From contig NZ_BBYJ01000027.1 of the NCBI RefSeq assembly GCF_001528665.1, positions 61,893-125,892 on the forward strand: a DNA stretch of 64,000 bases, read 5' to 3'. This document shows, in pieces, positions 8,859-17,516 of the stretch. The translations under genes were made by a program, and so were the position numbers. The stretch is from Microtetraspora malaysiensis (GTDB lineage Bacteria; Actinomycetota; Actinomycetes; Streptosporangiales; Streptosporangiaceae). The notes under the pieces were generated by a model that saw only the letters and a list, made by a program, of their open reading frames with translations, ran no database searches and was not told the origin of the DNA. The number at the start of each line of letters is the position of its first letter. Within the stretch, counting starts at the first letter, position 1.

Positions 8859-9443
8859 GTGCGCTTCCTGTACGCCGCCGTGGCGGCGGCATCCCTGCTG
8901 GCCGTCGCGGGCTGCGGGGGAGACAAGACCGACGCGGGCGCCGCCGCCGACGGCGACCAGCGCGCGGCGTACCTGAACTGCCTCCGCGAGAACGGCGTCA
9001 CCATGCCCAGCGGACGCCCCGGCGGCCGTCCGAGCCGCGCGCCCGGCGACGACGCGGGCCCCGGGGCCGCCGCGGACGGTCAGCCGGACCAGGGTGGCGC
9101 GGGAAGCGCGGGCGACACGCCCGGCCCGCGTCCGAGCCGGGGGCCCGGCGGCTTCCGCTCCATGTCCCCGGAAATGCAGAAGGCGATGGAGGCGTGCCGG
9201 TCGCTCATGCCCGAGGGCGGGCGCGGCTGGGGTGGGCGCGGTCCCGGCGGCGATGAGGGACGCGGTCCCGGCGCCGCCGACGTCGCCGCCATGCAGCCGT
9301 TCCGCACCTGCATGAAGGACAACGGCGCCGAGGTCGCCGAGGGCAAGAACTGGCGTGGCCTCGACCAGAACGACCCGAAGGTCGCCGCCGCCCTCAAGAA
9401 GTGCCGCACCCTGCTGCCCGAACCCGCCCCTCAGTCGTCGTAA
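8859..9443 (+). CDS. Putative secreted lipoprotein
   Basis: Protein of 194 residues with a lipoprotein signal peptide: short basic start, hydrophobic core and lipobox LAVAGC (Cys about residue 19). The mature part is Gly/Pro-rich. It carries repeated Cys-containing segments that look alike (YLNCLRENGVTMP, KAMEACRSLMPEGG, FRTCMKDNGAEV, LKKCRTLLPE), suggesting a repeat of a short helical unit around Cys-x-x-x-x-Gly/Met. GTG start. No family was recognised. It follows the exporter/two-component operon, so an envelope function is plausible. Confidence 0.7.
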   Translation: MRFLYAAVAAASLLAVAGCGGDKTDAGAAADGDQRAAYLNCLRENGVTMPSGRPGGRPSRAPGDDAGPGAAADGQPDQGGAGSAGDTPGPRPSRGPGGFRSMSPEMQKAMEACRSLMPEGGRGWGGRGPGGDEGRGPGAADVAAMQPFRTCMKDNGAEVAEGKNWRGLDQNDPKVAAALKKCRTLLPEPAPQSS

Positions 9444-9576
9444 CGGCGACCGCCCGCGCGCGGCGGCCACGCGGGTCGGCGCAAAGCCGCAATACATCAT
9501 CTTTTGTACGGCTTTGTGCCAGAAAGTTCCCGTATCACGGCATTTAGCAGGGGCTGGTGCGGGAAGGTCCGTGGGT

Positions 9577-11349
9577 ATGCCGGGCAGTACGGGGTTGCTC
9601 GAAGCCCTTGGAGGGCTGCGAGATCAACTCGACCACGACCTGTTCCCCCTGGAGATCGGGGACGTCGCGGCAGACCGGCGTGCCCTCAAAGAGCTGACCG
9701 GGCAGCTCGACGACTACCTGCTGCCCCGGCTGGCCGCCATCGACGCGCCCCTGCTGGCCGTCGTCGGCGGGTCCACCGGCGCGGGCAAGTCCACCCTGGT
9801 CAACTCCATCGTCCGGGCAGACGTCACCGAGCCCGGCGTGCTCCGGCCGACCACTCTCGCGCCCACCCTCGTGGCAGGCCCCGAGGACGCGGACTGGTTC
9901 ATGTCCGGCCGCGTGCTGCCCGGCCTGCCCCGGGTCACCGGCCCGGGGCCGGGCCAGCCGGGCACCCTGAAAGTGTCCGTGGTGGAGACGCTCACGCCGG
10001 GGCTGGCGCTGCTCGACGCCCCCGACATCGACTCGGTCGTCACCGCCAACCGCGAGCTGGCCGCGCAGCTCCTCGCCGCCGCCGACCTGTGGCTGTTCGT
10101 CACCACCGCCGCCCGCTACGCCGACGAGGTCCCCTGGAGCTTCCTGCGCAGCGCCCGGGAGCGCAGCACCGCCCTCGCGATCGTGCTGCAGCGGGCCCCA
10201 CGGGAGGCGATGGCCCCGATCACGGCCGACCTGGAGCGCCTGCTCCGGGAGAACGGGCTGGCCGGTACGCCCCTCTTCGGCGTCCCCGAGCTGGTCCTTC
10301 CGTCGGAACGGGCCAGGTTGCCGGCCGAGGCCGTACGTCCGGTCACCGACTGGCTGGCCGCCCTGTCGGCCGACGCGCGTTCCCGCGCCCGGGTGGTACG
10401 CCAGACGCTGTCCGGCGCCCTGGACAGCCTCGTCGCCCGGGTGCCCGTGCTCGCCTCGCACGTGGAACGGCAGCGGGAGGGCGTCGCGACCCTGCGCGAC
10501 GTCTCCGTGAAGGCGTACGACTCGGCGATGTCGGCCTTCGACGAGGGGATGCGCGACGGCTCGCTGCTCAGAGGCGAGGTGCTCGCCCGCTGGCAGGACT
10601 TCATCGGCACCGGCGACCTGATGCGCGCCCTGGAGTCCCGCGTCGGCTGGGTCCGCGACCGCGTCGTCGCCTTCGTCAGAGGACGGCCCGCCCCCGACCG
10701 GGAGCTGCGGGTGGCGCTGGAGAGCGGCATCGAGTCACTGATCCGCTCCTCGGCGGAAGGCGCCGCCGAACGCGTCGTGGAGTCGTGGCTGACCATGCCG
10801 GCGGGCCGTGACCTGCTCGAACGCGCGGGCGTCGCCACGGCCGGACGGCTCGGCCGCGCGTCACCCGAGCTGCGCGCCACCGCCGCCTCGGAGGTGCGCG
10901 CCTGGCAGGGAGAGGTGCTCGACCTGGTACGCAGCGAGGGCGCGGACAAGCGGATCGCGGCCCGGGCCGCCTCCTACGGCGTGAACGGCCTCGGCCTGCT
11001 GCTCATGTTCGGCGCCTTCGCGTCCACCGGCGGCATCACCGGCCTGGAGATCGGCATCGCGGGCGGCACCAGCGTGCTGAGCCAGAAGCTTCTTGAGGCG
11101 ATCTTCGGCGACCAGGCGGTGCGCATCCTGACCTACGAGGCGCGCCAGGCCCTGCGCCGGCGGGTCCGGGGCGTCCTGGACCGGGAGCTGGCCCGGTTCA
11201 CCGACCTGCTCGACGGCATCGCCCCGGACGAGGAGATCCCGGGGCGGCTGCGCGCCGCGGCCAGAGCCGTGGAGGAGCGGAAACGGGAGATCCCGGTCGG
11301 GGCGGTCCCGGGCGGTGGGGAGAGCGGGCCCTCCGGCGGTACGCGGTGA
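9577..11349 (+). CDS. Dynamin-like GTPase, first of an overlapping pair
   Basis: Protein of 590 residues with a GTPase P-loop GGSTGAGKST at about 64-73 and a G3-like LLDAPDIDS. A long helical body follows, then a hydrophobic hairpin near residues 475-515 (GLGLLLMFGAFASTGG onward) of the kind that lets bacterial dynamin-like proteins touch membranes. The G4 motif is unclear. ATG 9577 is chosen because GGAAGG lies nine bases upstream; GTG 9571 would be too close. Its stop overlaps the next GTPase gene (GTGA). In Streptomyces a similar adjacent pair (DynA/DynB) stabilises FtsZ rings during sporulation septation; orthology here is inferred from arrangement and domains. Confidence 0.78.
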   Translation: MPGSTGLLEALGGLRDQLDHDLFPLEIGDVAADRRALKELTGQLDDYLLPRLAAIDAPLLAVVGGSTGAGKSTLVNSIVRADVTEPGVLRPTTLAPTLVAGPEDADWFMSGRVLPGLPRVTGPGPGQPGTLKVSVVETLTPGLALLDAPDIDSVVTANRELAAQLLAAADLWLFVTTAARYADEVPWSFLRSARERSTALAIVLQRAPREAMAPITADLERLLRENGLAGTPLFGVPELVLPSERARLPAEAVRPVTDWLAALSADARSRARVVRQTLSGALDSLVARVPVLASHVERQREGVATLRDVSVKAYDSAMSAFDEGMRDGSLLRGEVLARWQDFIGTGDLMRALESRVGWVRDRVVAFVRGRPAPDRELRVALESGIESLIRSSAEGAAERVVESWLTMPAGRDLLERAGVATAGRLGRASPELRATAASEVRAWQGEVLDLVRSEGADKRIAARAASYGVNGLGLLLMFGAFASTGGITGLEIGIAGGTSVLSQKLLEAIFGDQAVRILTYEARQALRRRVRGVLDRELARFTDLLDGIAPDEEIPGRLRAAARAVEERKREIPVGAVPGGGESGPSGGTR

Positions 11350-13157
11350 AGCTGAAGCGGAGAAGGGCCGCGCTCACCCTGGACGACCGCCTCGCGGCGC
11401 TCGCGGAGGCGACCGACCTGGCGGAGGGGCGGCTCGGGCACCCGCTGGTCGAGCGGGCCAGGGCCGTGGTGGCCCGGGCGGGCCTGCGCAGCGGGCTCTC
11501 GGTGGACCACACCGCCGTCGCCCTCGCCGGAGCGACCGGCAGCGGCAAGTCGTCGCTGTTCAACGCGCTGGCGGGCACGCCGCTCGCCGACGTGGGGGTG
11601 ACCCGGCCGATGACCGCGCACGCCCAGGCCGCGCTCTGGGAAGGGGGCGGCGCGGGGCCGCTCCTGGACTGGTTCGAGGTTCCCCGGCGGCACTCGGTGG
11701 ACGGCGGCGACCTCTCCGGGCTCATCCTGCTCGACCTGCCGGACCACGACTCGATCGAGCTGGCCCACCGGCTCGAGGTCGATCGCCTGGTCGCCGTCGT
11801 GGACCTGCTCGTGTGGGTGCTCGACCCGCAGAAGTACGCGGACGCCGCCGTGCACGAGCGGTATCTCCGGCCGCTGGCCCAGCACCGGGACGTCATGCTG
11901 GTCGTGCTCAACCAGATCGACCGGCTGCCGCGTCCCGCGGTCCGCCGCTGCCTGGCCGACCTTCGCGAGCTTCTGGCGGCCGACGGCCTGTCCGGGGTGC
12001 GGGTCGTGGCCGTGTCGGCGCTCACGGGCGAGGGCCTGCCGGAGCTGCGCGAGGCGTTGTCCGGCCTGGTGTCCCGCCGTACGGCGTGGGCGGCGCGGCT
12101 GGCCGCCGACGCCGCCGCGGCGGCCACCGTGCTGGCCGGGATCGACGACGCCGCTCCCGAAACGACCCCCGGCGCGGCGACGCCGCTCCGGAGGCTCGGT
12201 ATGGTGCCGCCGCAGCGGCGGGCGGCCGAGCGTTCCGCGCGCTGGCAGGCCGGCGAACGGCCGAGGCGGTGGGAGCGGCCGCCGCGCCGGCCGGGCGAGG
12301 CGCTCCCGGGGCGGGAAGCGGGGGAGATGCCCACGGTGCCGCCCGCCGGGCCCCCGGAAGGGAGGCGGCGGCCGGCCCGGTCGTCGCCCGGCGCCCTGGA
12401 AGAGACGCTGGTCGAGGCCCTGCAAGAGGCGGCGGCGGTGCCGCTGGTCGTCCAGTCCGTGGCCAAGGCGCACCGGCACCGGTCCGTGGCGGCGACGGGG
12501 TGGCCGGTGACCCGCTGGCTGCGGAGGCTGCGCCCCGACCCGCTCCGCCGGCTCCACATCGGAGGCGCCCCCAGTACGCCGGGACGGACGTCCGTGCCCG
12601 CGGCGACCGCCGTCCAGCGGTCGCAGGTGGACACCGCGATCCGGGAGGTGGGCGCGCGGGCCGCCCGGGAGACGCCCGAGCCGTGGGCGGCCGCCGTCCG
12701 GCACGCGGCCCGCTCACACCTCGGCGAGCTGGGGGACGAGATCGACATGGCCGTGGCCCGGACGTCTCTCGGCGCGTCGCGCCGGCCGCGCTGGTGGCAG
12801 GCCGTGGGAGCGCTGCAGTGGCTGGTCTTCGCCGTGCTGGTGGCCGGGGCCGCCTGGCTCCTCGCGCTGTTCGCCGTCGCCTCGCTCATGCTGCCCGCGC
12901 CGCCCACGCCCAAGGTGGGCGAGGTGCCCTGGCCGACGGTGCTGCTGGTCGGAAGCGCGGTCGTGGGGCTGGCCGTCGCCCTGGTGAGCCGCCTGGCCGC
13001 CTGGTTGGGCGGCCGGCGCAGGGCGCGCCGGGCCGCCCGCGCCCTGCGCGCGAGCATCGACGCGGTCGCCCGCCGCCTGGTGCTCGCCCCGGTGAGCGAG
13101 GAACTGGACCGCTACCGCCGCTTCCTCGCGCTCATCACGATCGTGCGATCACGCTGA
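11346..13157 (+). CDS. Dynamin-like/YfjP-type GTPase with two membrane segments
   Basis: Protein of 603 residues with a GTP-binding domain: G1 ATGSGKSS, G3 DLPDHDS and G4 NQIDRL. A Pro/Arg-rich, probably disordered stretch follows (about 280-350). Two transmembrane segments lie near the C-terminus (about 490-520 and 535-558), followed by a basic tail. GTG start overlapping the previous gene by four bases. The membrane-embedded partner of the preceding GTPase is the natural reading, as in DynB-like proteins. Annotation pipelines may call it a YfjP-family GTPase. Confidence 0.78.
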   Translation: MKLKRRRAALTLDDRLAALAEATDLAEGRLGHPLVERARAVVARAGLRSGLSVDHTAVALAGATGSGKSSLFNALAGTPLADVGVTRPMTAHAQAALWEGGGAGPLLDWFEVPRRHSVDGGDLSGLILLDLPDHDSIELAHRLEVDRLVAVVDLLVWVLDPQKYADAAVHERYLRPLAQHRDVMLVVLNQIDRLPRPAVRRCLADLRELLAADGLSGVRVVAVSALTGEGLPELREALSGLVSRRTAWAARLAADAAAAATVLAGIDDAAPETTPGAATPLRRLGMVPPQRRAAERSARWQAGERPRRWERPPRRPGEALPGREAGEMPTVPPAGPPEGRRRPARSSPGALEETLVEALQEAAAVPLVVQSVAKAHRHRSVAATGWPVTRWLRRLRPDPLRRLHIGGAPSTPGRTSVPAATAVQRSQVDTAIREVGARAARETPEPWAAAVRHAARSHLGELGDEIDMAVARTSLGASRRPRWWQAVGALQWLVFAVLVAGAAWLLALFAVASLMLPAPPTPKVGEVPWPTVLLVGSAVVGLAVALVSRLAAWLGGRRRARRAARALRASIDAVARRLVLAPVSEELDRYRRFLALITIVRSR

Positions 13158-13160
13158 GCA

Positions 13161-13196
13161 GTCTGGGCGGTCTGGGCGGTCTGGGCGGTCCGGGCG
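13161..13196. repeat. 9-bp tandem repeat, four copies
   Basis: GTCTGGGCG is repeated three times and followed by one variant (GTCCGGGCG), in the short gap between convergent genes. A small GGGCGG/CCGCCC stem follows. Probably part of a bidirectional terminator region or a slippage-prone tract. Confidence 0.7.
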
Positions 13197-13219
13197 GCCC
13201 GGTCCGCCCGATGGCACGC

Positions 13220-14308
13220 TCAGGTGTCCGTGGCGCGTTCCGCCTGCCTGCGGGCGGCGTCCAGCGGGTCGGGCAGCGGGTCCTTCGCGGTCTCGAGCTG
13301 CCGCGGGTGGCCGCCGGTCACCTCGCTGTCCTCGGCCGCCGCCTTCGCCTCCGCGGCGGCGCGCTCGGCTTCCCTGACGGCCTCGGTCCCCGCGGAGCGT
13401 TCCCGCTCGTCGGGCTCGCGGGTCGCCGCCGAGCGGGGCAGCGCCTCGGTGAACGCCCGGGAGACCCCCTGCAGCGCCGAGGTGACCTCGCTCGGGATCA
13501 CCCAGAACGTGTTGCCCTGGCCGTTGGCGAGCTGCGGGAGGACCTGGAGGTACTGGTAGGCGAGCATCTTCGGGTCGGGGTCGTTGCGGTGCACCGCCTG
13601 GAACACCTCGTCGATCGCCTGCGCCTGGCCCTCGGCCTTGAGGATCTGGGACGTACGCTCACCCTCGGCCCGCAGGATCGAGCTCTGCTTCTCACCCTCG
13701 GCGGTGAGGATCTGCGACTGCCGGAGACCTTCGGCGGTGAGGATCGCGGCGCGCTTGTCCCGCTCGGCGCGCATCTGCTTCTCCATCGCCTCCTTGATGG
13801 TCTTCGGCGGGTCGATCGCCTTGATCTCGACGCGGTTCACCCGGATGCCCCACTTCCCGGTCGCCTCGTCGAGCACGCCGCGGAGCTGGCTGTTGATGGT
13901 GTCGCGCGAGGTCAGCGTCTTCTCCAGGTCCATGCCGCCGACGACGTTGCGGAGCGTGGTGACGGTGAGCTGCTCCACGCCCTGGATGAAGTTCGCGATC
14001 TCGTACGCCGCCGCCCGCGGGTCGGTGACCTGGAAATAGAGCACGGTGTCGATGTCGACGACCAGGTTGTCCTCGGTGATCACCGGCTGCGGCTGGAACG
14101 AGACCACCTGCTCGCGCAGGTCGATCAGCGGCCGCACCCGGTCCACAAAGGGGATGATGAAGTTCAGGCCGGGCCCGAGCGTCCGGTTGTACCGGCCGAG
14201 CCGCTCCACGTTGCCCGCGCGGGCCTGCGGGACGATCCGGACGGACCGCAGCACGGTGATGACCACCAGCACGGCGACGACGATTCCCGCGATCAAGGAC
14301 AACTCCAT
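13220..14308 (-). CDS. SPFH/band 7 (stomatin-like) protein
   Basis: Protein of 362 residues with an N-terminal membrane segment (about 3-22) and the SPFH domain (about 25-200; RLGRYNRTLGPGLNFIIP is diagnostic). A helical flotillin-like region follows with repeated AEG(E/L) heptads (about 205-250). The acidic/Ala-rich tail (about 310-362) is presumably disordered. ATG 14308 has AGGAG upstream; the reading frame stays open further 5' without homology. It sits 14 bases behind nfeD, the standard partner: NfeD/SPFH pairs organise membrane microdomains and protein quality control. Confidence 0.92.
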   Translation of the reverse strand: MELSLIAGIVVAVLVVITVLRSVRIVPQARAGNVERLGRYNRTLGPGLNFIIPFVDRVRPLIDLREQVVSFQPQPVITEDNLVVDIDTVLYFQVTDPRAAAYEIANFIQGVEQLTVTTLRNVVGGMDLEKTLTSRDTINSQLRGVLDEATGKWGIRVNRVEIKAIDPPKTIKEAMEKQMRAERDKRAAILTAEGLRQSQILTAEGEKQSSILRAEGERTSQILKAEGQAQAIDEVFQAVHRNDPDPKMLAYQYLQVLPQLANGQGNTFWVIPSEVTSALQGVSRAFTEALPRSAATREPDERERSAGTEAVREAERAAAEAKAAAEDSEVTGGHPRQLETAKDPLPDPLDAARRQAERATDT

Positions 14309-14322
14309 GCTCACTCCTGCGT

Positions 14323-14754
14323 TCAATCCCGTGGGTAGACGAGGGCGGTCGCTCCCTCGATTTCGATGACGTCCACCGTGGCGCCCGCCGGGATGACGAG
14401 GGTCTCGTCGTAGGAGCGGGCCGACCACTCCTCACCGCCGATGCGTACCCGGCCGTCCCTGCCGGTCACCTCCTGGGTCACGTACGCGGGCCGGCCGACC
14501 AGGGCGGGGACGCCGAACTTGCGGGAGGGCGGCTGCCTGAGGTGGCGGCGGGCGATCGGGCGGATCCCGGCGATCCCGGCGATGGAGGCGGCGATGAAGA
14601 CGATGAGCTGGAGGCCGACGGGAACCCCGATGGCGGCGACGCCCGCCGTGAGCAGGGCCGCGACGGCGATCAGTCCGAGGGCGGCGGTCAGCGTGAATAT
14701 CTCGGCCACTCCCAGGCCGGCGGCCAGGATCAGCCATATGATCCACGAGTCCAT
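14323..14754 (-). CDS. nfeD: NfeD-family membrane protein
   Basis: Protein of 143 residues: two or three transmembrane segments (about 4-25, 28-45 and 47-65) followed by a soluble OB-fold NfeD domain (about 80-143, GRDGRVRIGGEEWSAR). This is the short NfeD type that lacks a protease domain. It is the first gene of a two-gene unit with the SPFH protein and would anchor or modulate that oligomer. Confidence 0.9.
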   Translation of the reverse strand: MDSWIIWLILAAGLGVAEIFTLTAALGLIAVAALLTAGVAAIGVPVGLQLIVFIAASIAGIAGIRPIARRHLRQPPSRKFGVPALVGRPAYVTQEVTGRDGRVRIGGEEWSARSYDETLVIPAGATVDVIEIEGATALVYPRD

Positions 14755-14806
14755 TTTTTCGCCTCCAAAGCGATAAACGGATCCCGTTTCGTAGGGGTTC
14801 CTTCTT

Positions 14807-16105
14807 TCACGTTAACTCTGTCCGAGCGACGCCCGATGTTTCAAGGTTCGGCGGAATCATCGGGCCGATGAACGCGCGCACCGGTCCCGGCTCGCGGAGT
14901 GCGCTGCCCTTCAGCCACTCGTACCAGGAGAGTTGCCAGAAGCCCCAGCCGTTGTTCCATTCCAGCAAGCGGTCGGTGTCCGTGACGATGACCGGATCGC
15001 CGCGCAGCGCGTTGTCGTAGAACCAGGTGGCCTGGTCGGGGCGGGCGTTCACGCAGCCGTGGCTCACGTTGGCCCGCCCCTGCGCCCACACGTTGTTCTT
15101 GGCGTGGACGTATTCGCCGCTGTTGGAAATCCGCACCGCGTGGCCGATCATCACGTCGTAATATTCGGGATCGCCTTTCTTGCGGCCCGGCGAGATCATG
15201 CGGACCGGATCGCCCTTCTCCATTGTCAGATGGACGCCGCTGGTGGTGGTGTACTCCCTGGTGGTGGCCATGCCGGCGCTGATGGCCATGCGCTGGGCGA
15301 CCTCGCCGTCCTGGCGCACCACCATCTGGTGGGTGCGCGTGTCGACCGTGCTGACCATGCGCCGCCCCACGGAGAACGCGATCGTGCGGTCCGCCGTGCC
15401 GTACGTGCCGGGGGCGGCGCGCACGCCCGCGAGGTGGGCGGTGAAGACGACGCTCTGCCGGGCCGGCCACAGCGTGCTGGTGCGGAACACGACCTGGCTG
15501 TCGCTGAACCAGTGCCACGCGCCGTCCACCGGCCCGCTGTACGACGCGGAGTACGCCCGGGTGTCGTGCTGGCCGTACTCCGCCGGGGTCGCGAGCGGGG
15601 TGGCGCGGACCTCCAGGGCCCGCTCCACCGCCCGCCTGTCCTCGACCGGCCGGTCGAACGTCAGGATGATCGGCATCCCCACGCCGACGGTCTCGTGGTC
15701 GTTCGGGGTGACGGAGAGGACGTCGAACGAGCGCCGCGGGCTCAGGGTGCGGAACCGGCCGCTGATCCGGGCGGTCGCGCCGCCGGAGGCGGCCGCCGTG
15801 GCGCTCACGACGTACTCGGTGCCGGGCGCCAGCGCCCAGTCGGACCGCCACACCGTGTGGGAGGCGTTGAAGCTGCCCGGCACGGTGGCGCCCCCCGCGT
15901 GCGCGCTGAGGGCGGTCAGCGTGCCGTCGTGCGCCGTGACGACCAGCCCCTTGTCCGGCCGGACGGCCGACGCGTCCGGCGCGGGAGACATCGTGATGCG
16001 CGGCATCGCGCGCGGACGCTCCGGGGCGGTCAGGGCCGAGCAGGCGGCGAGGAGGAGCAGCGCCGCCGTCGCGAGGAGAGCCGTCGTCCATGCCGCGAAC
16101 CGCAT
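14807..16105 (-). CDS. L,D-transpeptidase lipoprotein with Ig-like domains
   Basis: Protein of 432 residues that makes 3-3 peptidoglycan cross-links outside the membrane. The signal peptide ends in lipobox LLAAC (Cys about 21). Two Ig-like regions (about 45-250) follow, as in mycobacterial LdtMt2. The YkuD catalytic domain (about 255-380) has the active-site motif SHGCVNARP. A C-terminal Trp-rich extension (WNNGWGFWQLSWYEW) is typical of actinobacterial Ldt proteins. It stands alone, 50 bp upstream of nfeD on the same strand. Confidence 0.93.
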   Translation of the reverse strand: MRFAAWTTALLATAALLLLAACSALTAPERPRAMPRITMSPAPDASAVRPDKGLVVTAHDGTLTALSAHAGGATVPGSFNASHTVWRSDWALAPGTEYVVSATAAASGGATARISGRFRTLSPRRSFDVLSVTPNDHETVGVGMPIILTFDRPVEDRRAVERALEVRATPLATPAEYGQHDTRAYSASYSGPVDGAWHWFSDSQVVFRTSTLWPARQSVVFTAHLAGVRAAPGTYGTADRTIAFSVGRRMVSTVDTRTHQMVVRQDGEVAQRMAISAGMATTREYTTTSGVHLTMEKGDPVRMISPGRKKGDPEYYDVMIGHAVRISNSGEYVHAKNNVWAQGRANVSHGCVNARPDQATWFYDNALRGDPVIVTDTDRLLEWNNGWGFWQLSWYEWLKGSALREPGPVRAFIGPMIPPNLETSGVARTELT

Positions 16106-16293
16106 CCGCCGCCTGCCTCCTCGGTGCCCGATCCAGGTGCCGCGCCGTGGACCTTCCCGGCTCGCCGCGCCCGCCGGGACGGCTCCTCACGGCGGCGCCG
16201 GGTCACCCGGGCGCCCCGGTGAACCCTCGCCGTGACGAGGATCCACAGGTGCCGTCGTCGCGCTGAGTAGCAGTATAGGTACTGATCGTGACT

Positions 16294-17457
16294 CTAGGTC
16301 GCCGGCGTGATCCTCCCGGTGACCGCGCCGAGCGCGATGCCGCCCGGCGCGACCGCGCTGATCGTCACGGTGTCGCCGTCCTCCAGGAAGGAGCGCGTGG
16401 TGCCGTCGGCCAGCTTGATCGGCTCGGCGCCGTTCCAGGTCACCTCGATGAGCGAGCCGAACGCGCCCTCGCTGGAGATCGTGCCGCTGGCGAACAGATC
16501 GCCCGTGCGCAGCGACGCGCCGTTGACGGTCATGTGGGCGAGCATCTGGTCGGGCGTCCAGTACATGTCGCGATACGACGGGGTCGAGATCGTCTCGCCG
16601 TTCAGCTCGACCCGCAGCGTGAGGTCGAGGCCCCACGGCGCGTCCCTGCGCAGGTAGTCCAGCGGGGCCGGGTCCTGCTCGCGCCCGGCGACCCGGGCCG
16701 GGCGCAGGGCCTCCAGCGGCGTGATCCACGGCGAGATCGAGGTGGCGAACGACTTACCGAGGAACGGGCCGAGCGGCACGTACTCCCACGCCTGGATGTC
16801 CCGCGCGCTCCAGTCGTTGACCAGGGTGACCCCGAAGACATGGTCGTCGAACGCCCCGGCCCGCTCGCCGAGCCGGGTCGGCGCGCCCACCACGTAGCCG
16901 AGCTCGGCCTCGATGTCCAGCCGCACCGAGGGGCCGAACGACGGCCCCGGCATCCGCTGCCCGCACGGCCGCCTGATCGGGGTGCCCGAGACCACGACCG
17001 TGCCCGCGCGCCCGTGGTAGCCGACCGGGAGGTGCCGCCAGTTGGGCTTCAACGGCTCCTCGTCCGGGCGGAATATCCGCCCCAGGTTGGACGCGTGCTC
17101 AAGCGAGGCGTAGAAGTCCACATAGTCGGCCACCTCGACCGGCAGGTGCATCGTGACCTGGTCGAGCGGGACCAGGTGCGGCTCGACGGCGGCCCGGTTC
17201 CCGCCCGCCTCGGCGGCGAGGATCGCCTGCAGCCGGGCGCGCGTCTCCTGCCATGCCGTACGGCCGCGGGCGAGGAAAGGGTTGAGGCTGGGCGCGGCGA
17301 ACACCTCGTCGTCCAGCACGGGCGCGAGGTCGAGCACGTGGTCGCCCACGCGCACGCCCACCCGGGGCGCCTCTCCCTGGCGCGAGAAAACGCCATAGGG
17401 CAGGTTGTCCAGGCCGAAGAGCGACTCGTCCGCTCCCGGCACCCAGCTTCGCGTCAC
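16294..17457 (-). CDS. fahA: Fumarylacetoacetase
   Basis: Enzyme of 387 residues that hydrolyses fumarylacetoacetate to fumarate and acetoacetate, the last step of tyrosine breakdown. The N-terminal SH3-like domain is followed by the FAH catalytic domain. Recognisable residues include the metal-binding Asp in YVDFYASLEHASN, the Glu pair in LDIEAELGYV, NDWSARDIQAWEY and LGKSFATSISPW. GTG 17457 gives the family N-terminus (SWVPGADESLFGLDNLPYG), with AGAGGA upstream. It follows hmgA by 59 bp in the same operon. Confidence 0.94.
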   Translation of the reverse strand: MTRSWVPGADESLFGLDNLPYGVFSRQGEAPRVGVRVGDHVLDLAPVLDDEVFAAPSLNPFLARGRTAWQETRARLQAILAAEAGGNRAAVEPHLVPLDQVTMHLPVEVADYVDFYASLEHASNLGRIFRPDEEPLKPNWRHLPVGYHGRAGTVVVSGTPIRRPCGQRMPGPSFGPSVRLDIEAELGYVVGAPTRLGERAGAFDDHVFGVTLVNDWSARDIQAWEYVPLGPFLGKSFATSISPWITPLEALRPARVAGREQDPAPLDYLRRDAPWGLDLTLRVELNGETISTPSYRDMYWTPDQMLAHMTVNGASLRTGDLFASGTISSEGAFGSLIEVTWNGAEPIKLADGTTRSFLEDGDTVTISAVAPGGIALGAVTGRITPAT

Positions 17458-17516
17458 CGTCGTCCTCTTCCGTCGGAGCTGTGTGTGGTCTGTCCCGGTC
17501 GTTCTTTCCCCACCGG

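Noticed and set aside
11315..14338. Plus-strand frame of 1007 codons
   Set aside because: Arg/Gly/Pro-rich shadow of the second GTPase gene running on into the antisense of the SPFH gene; no homology.
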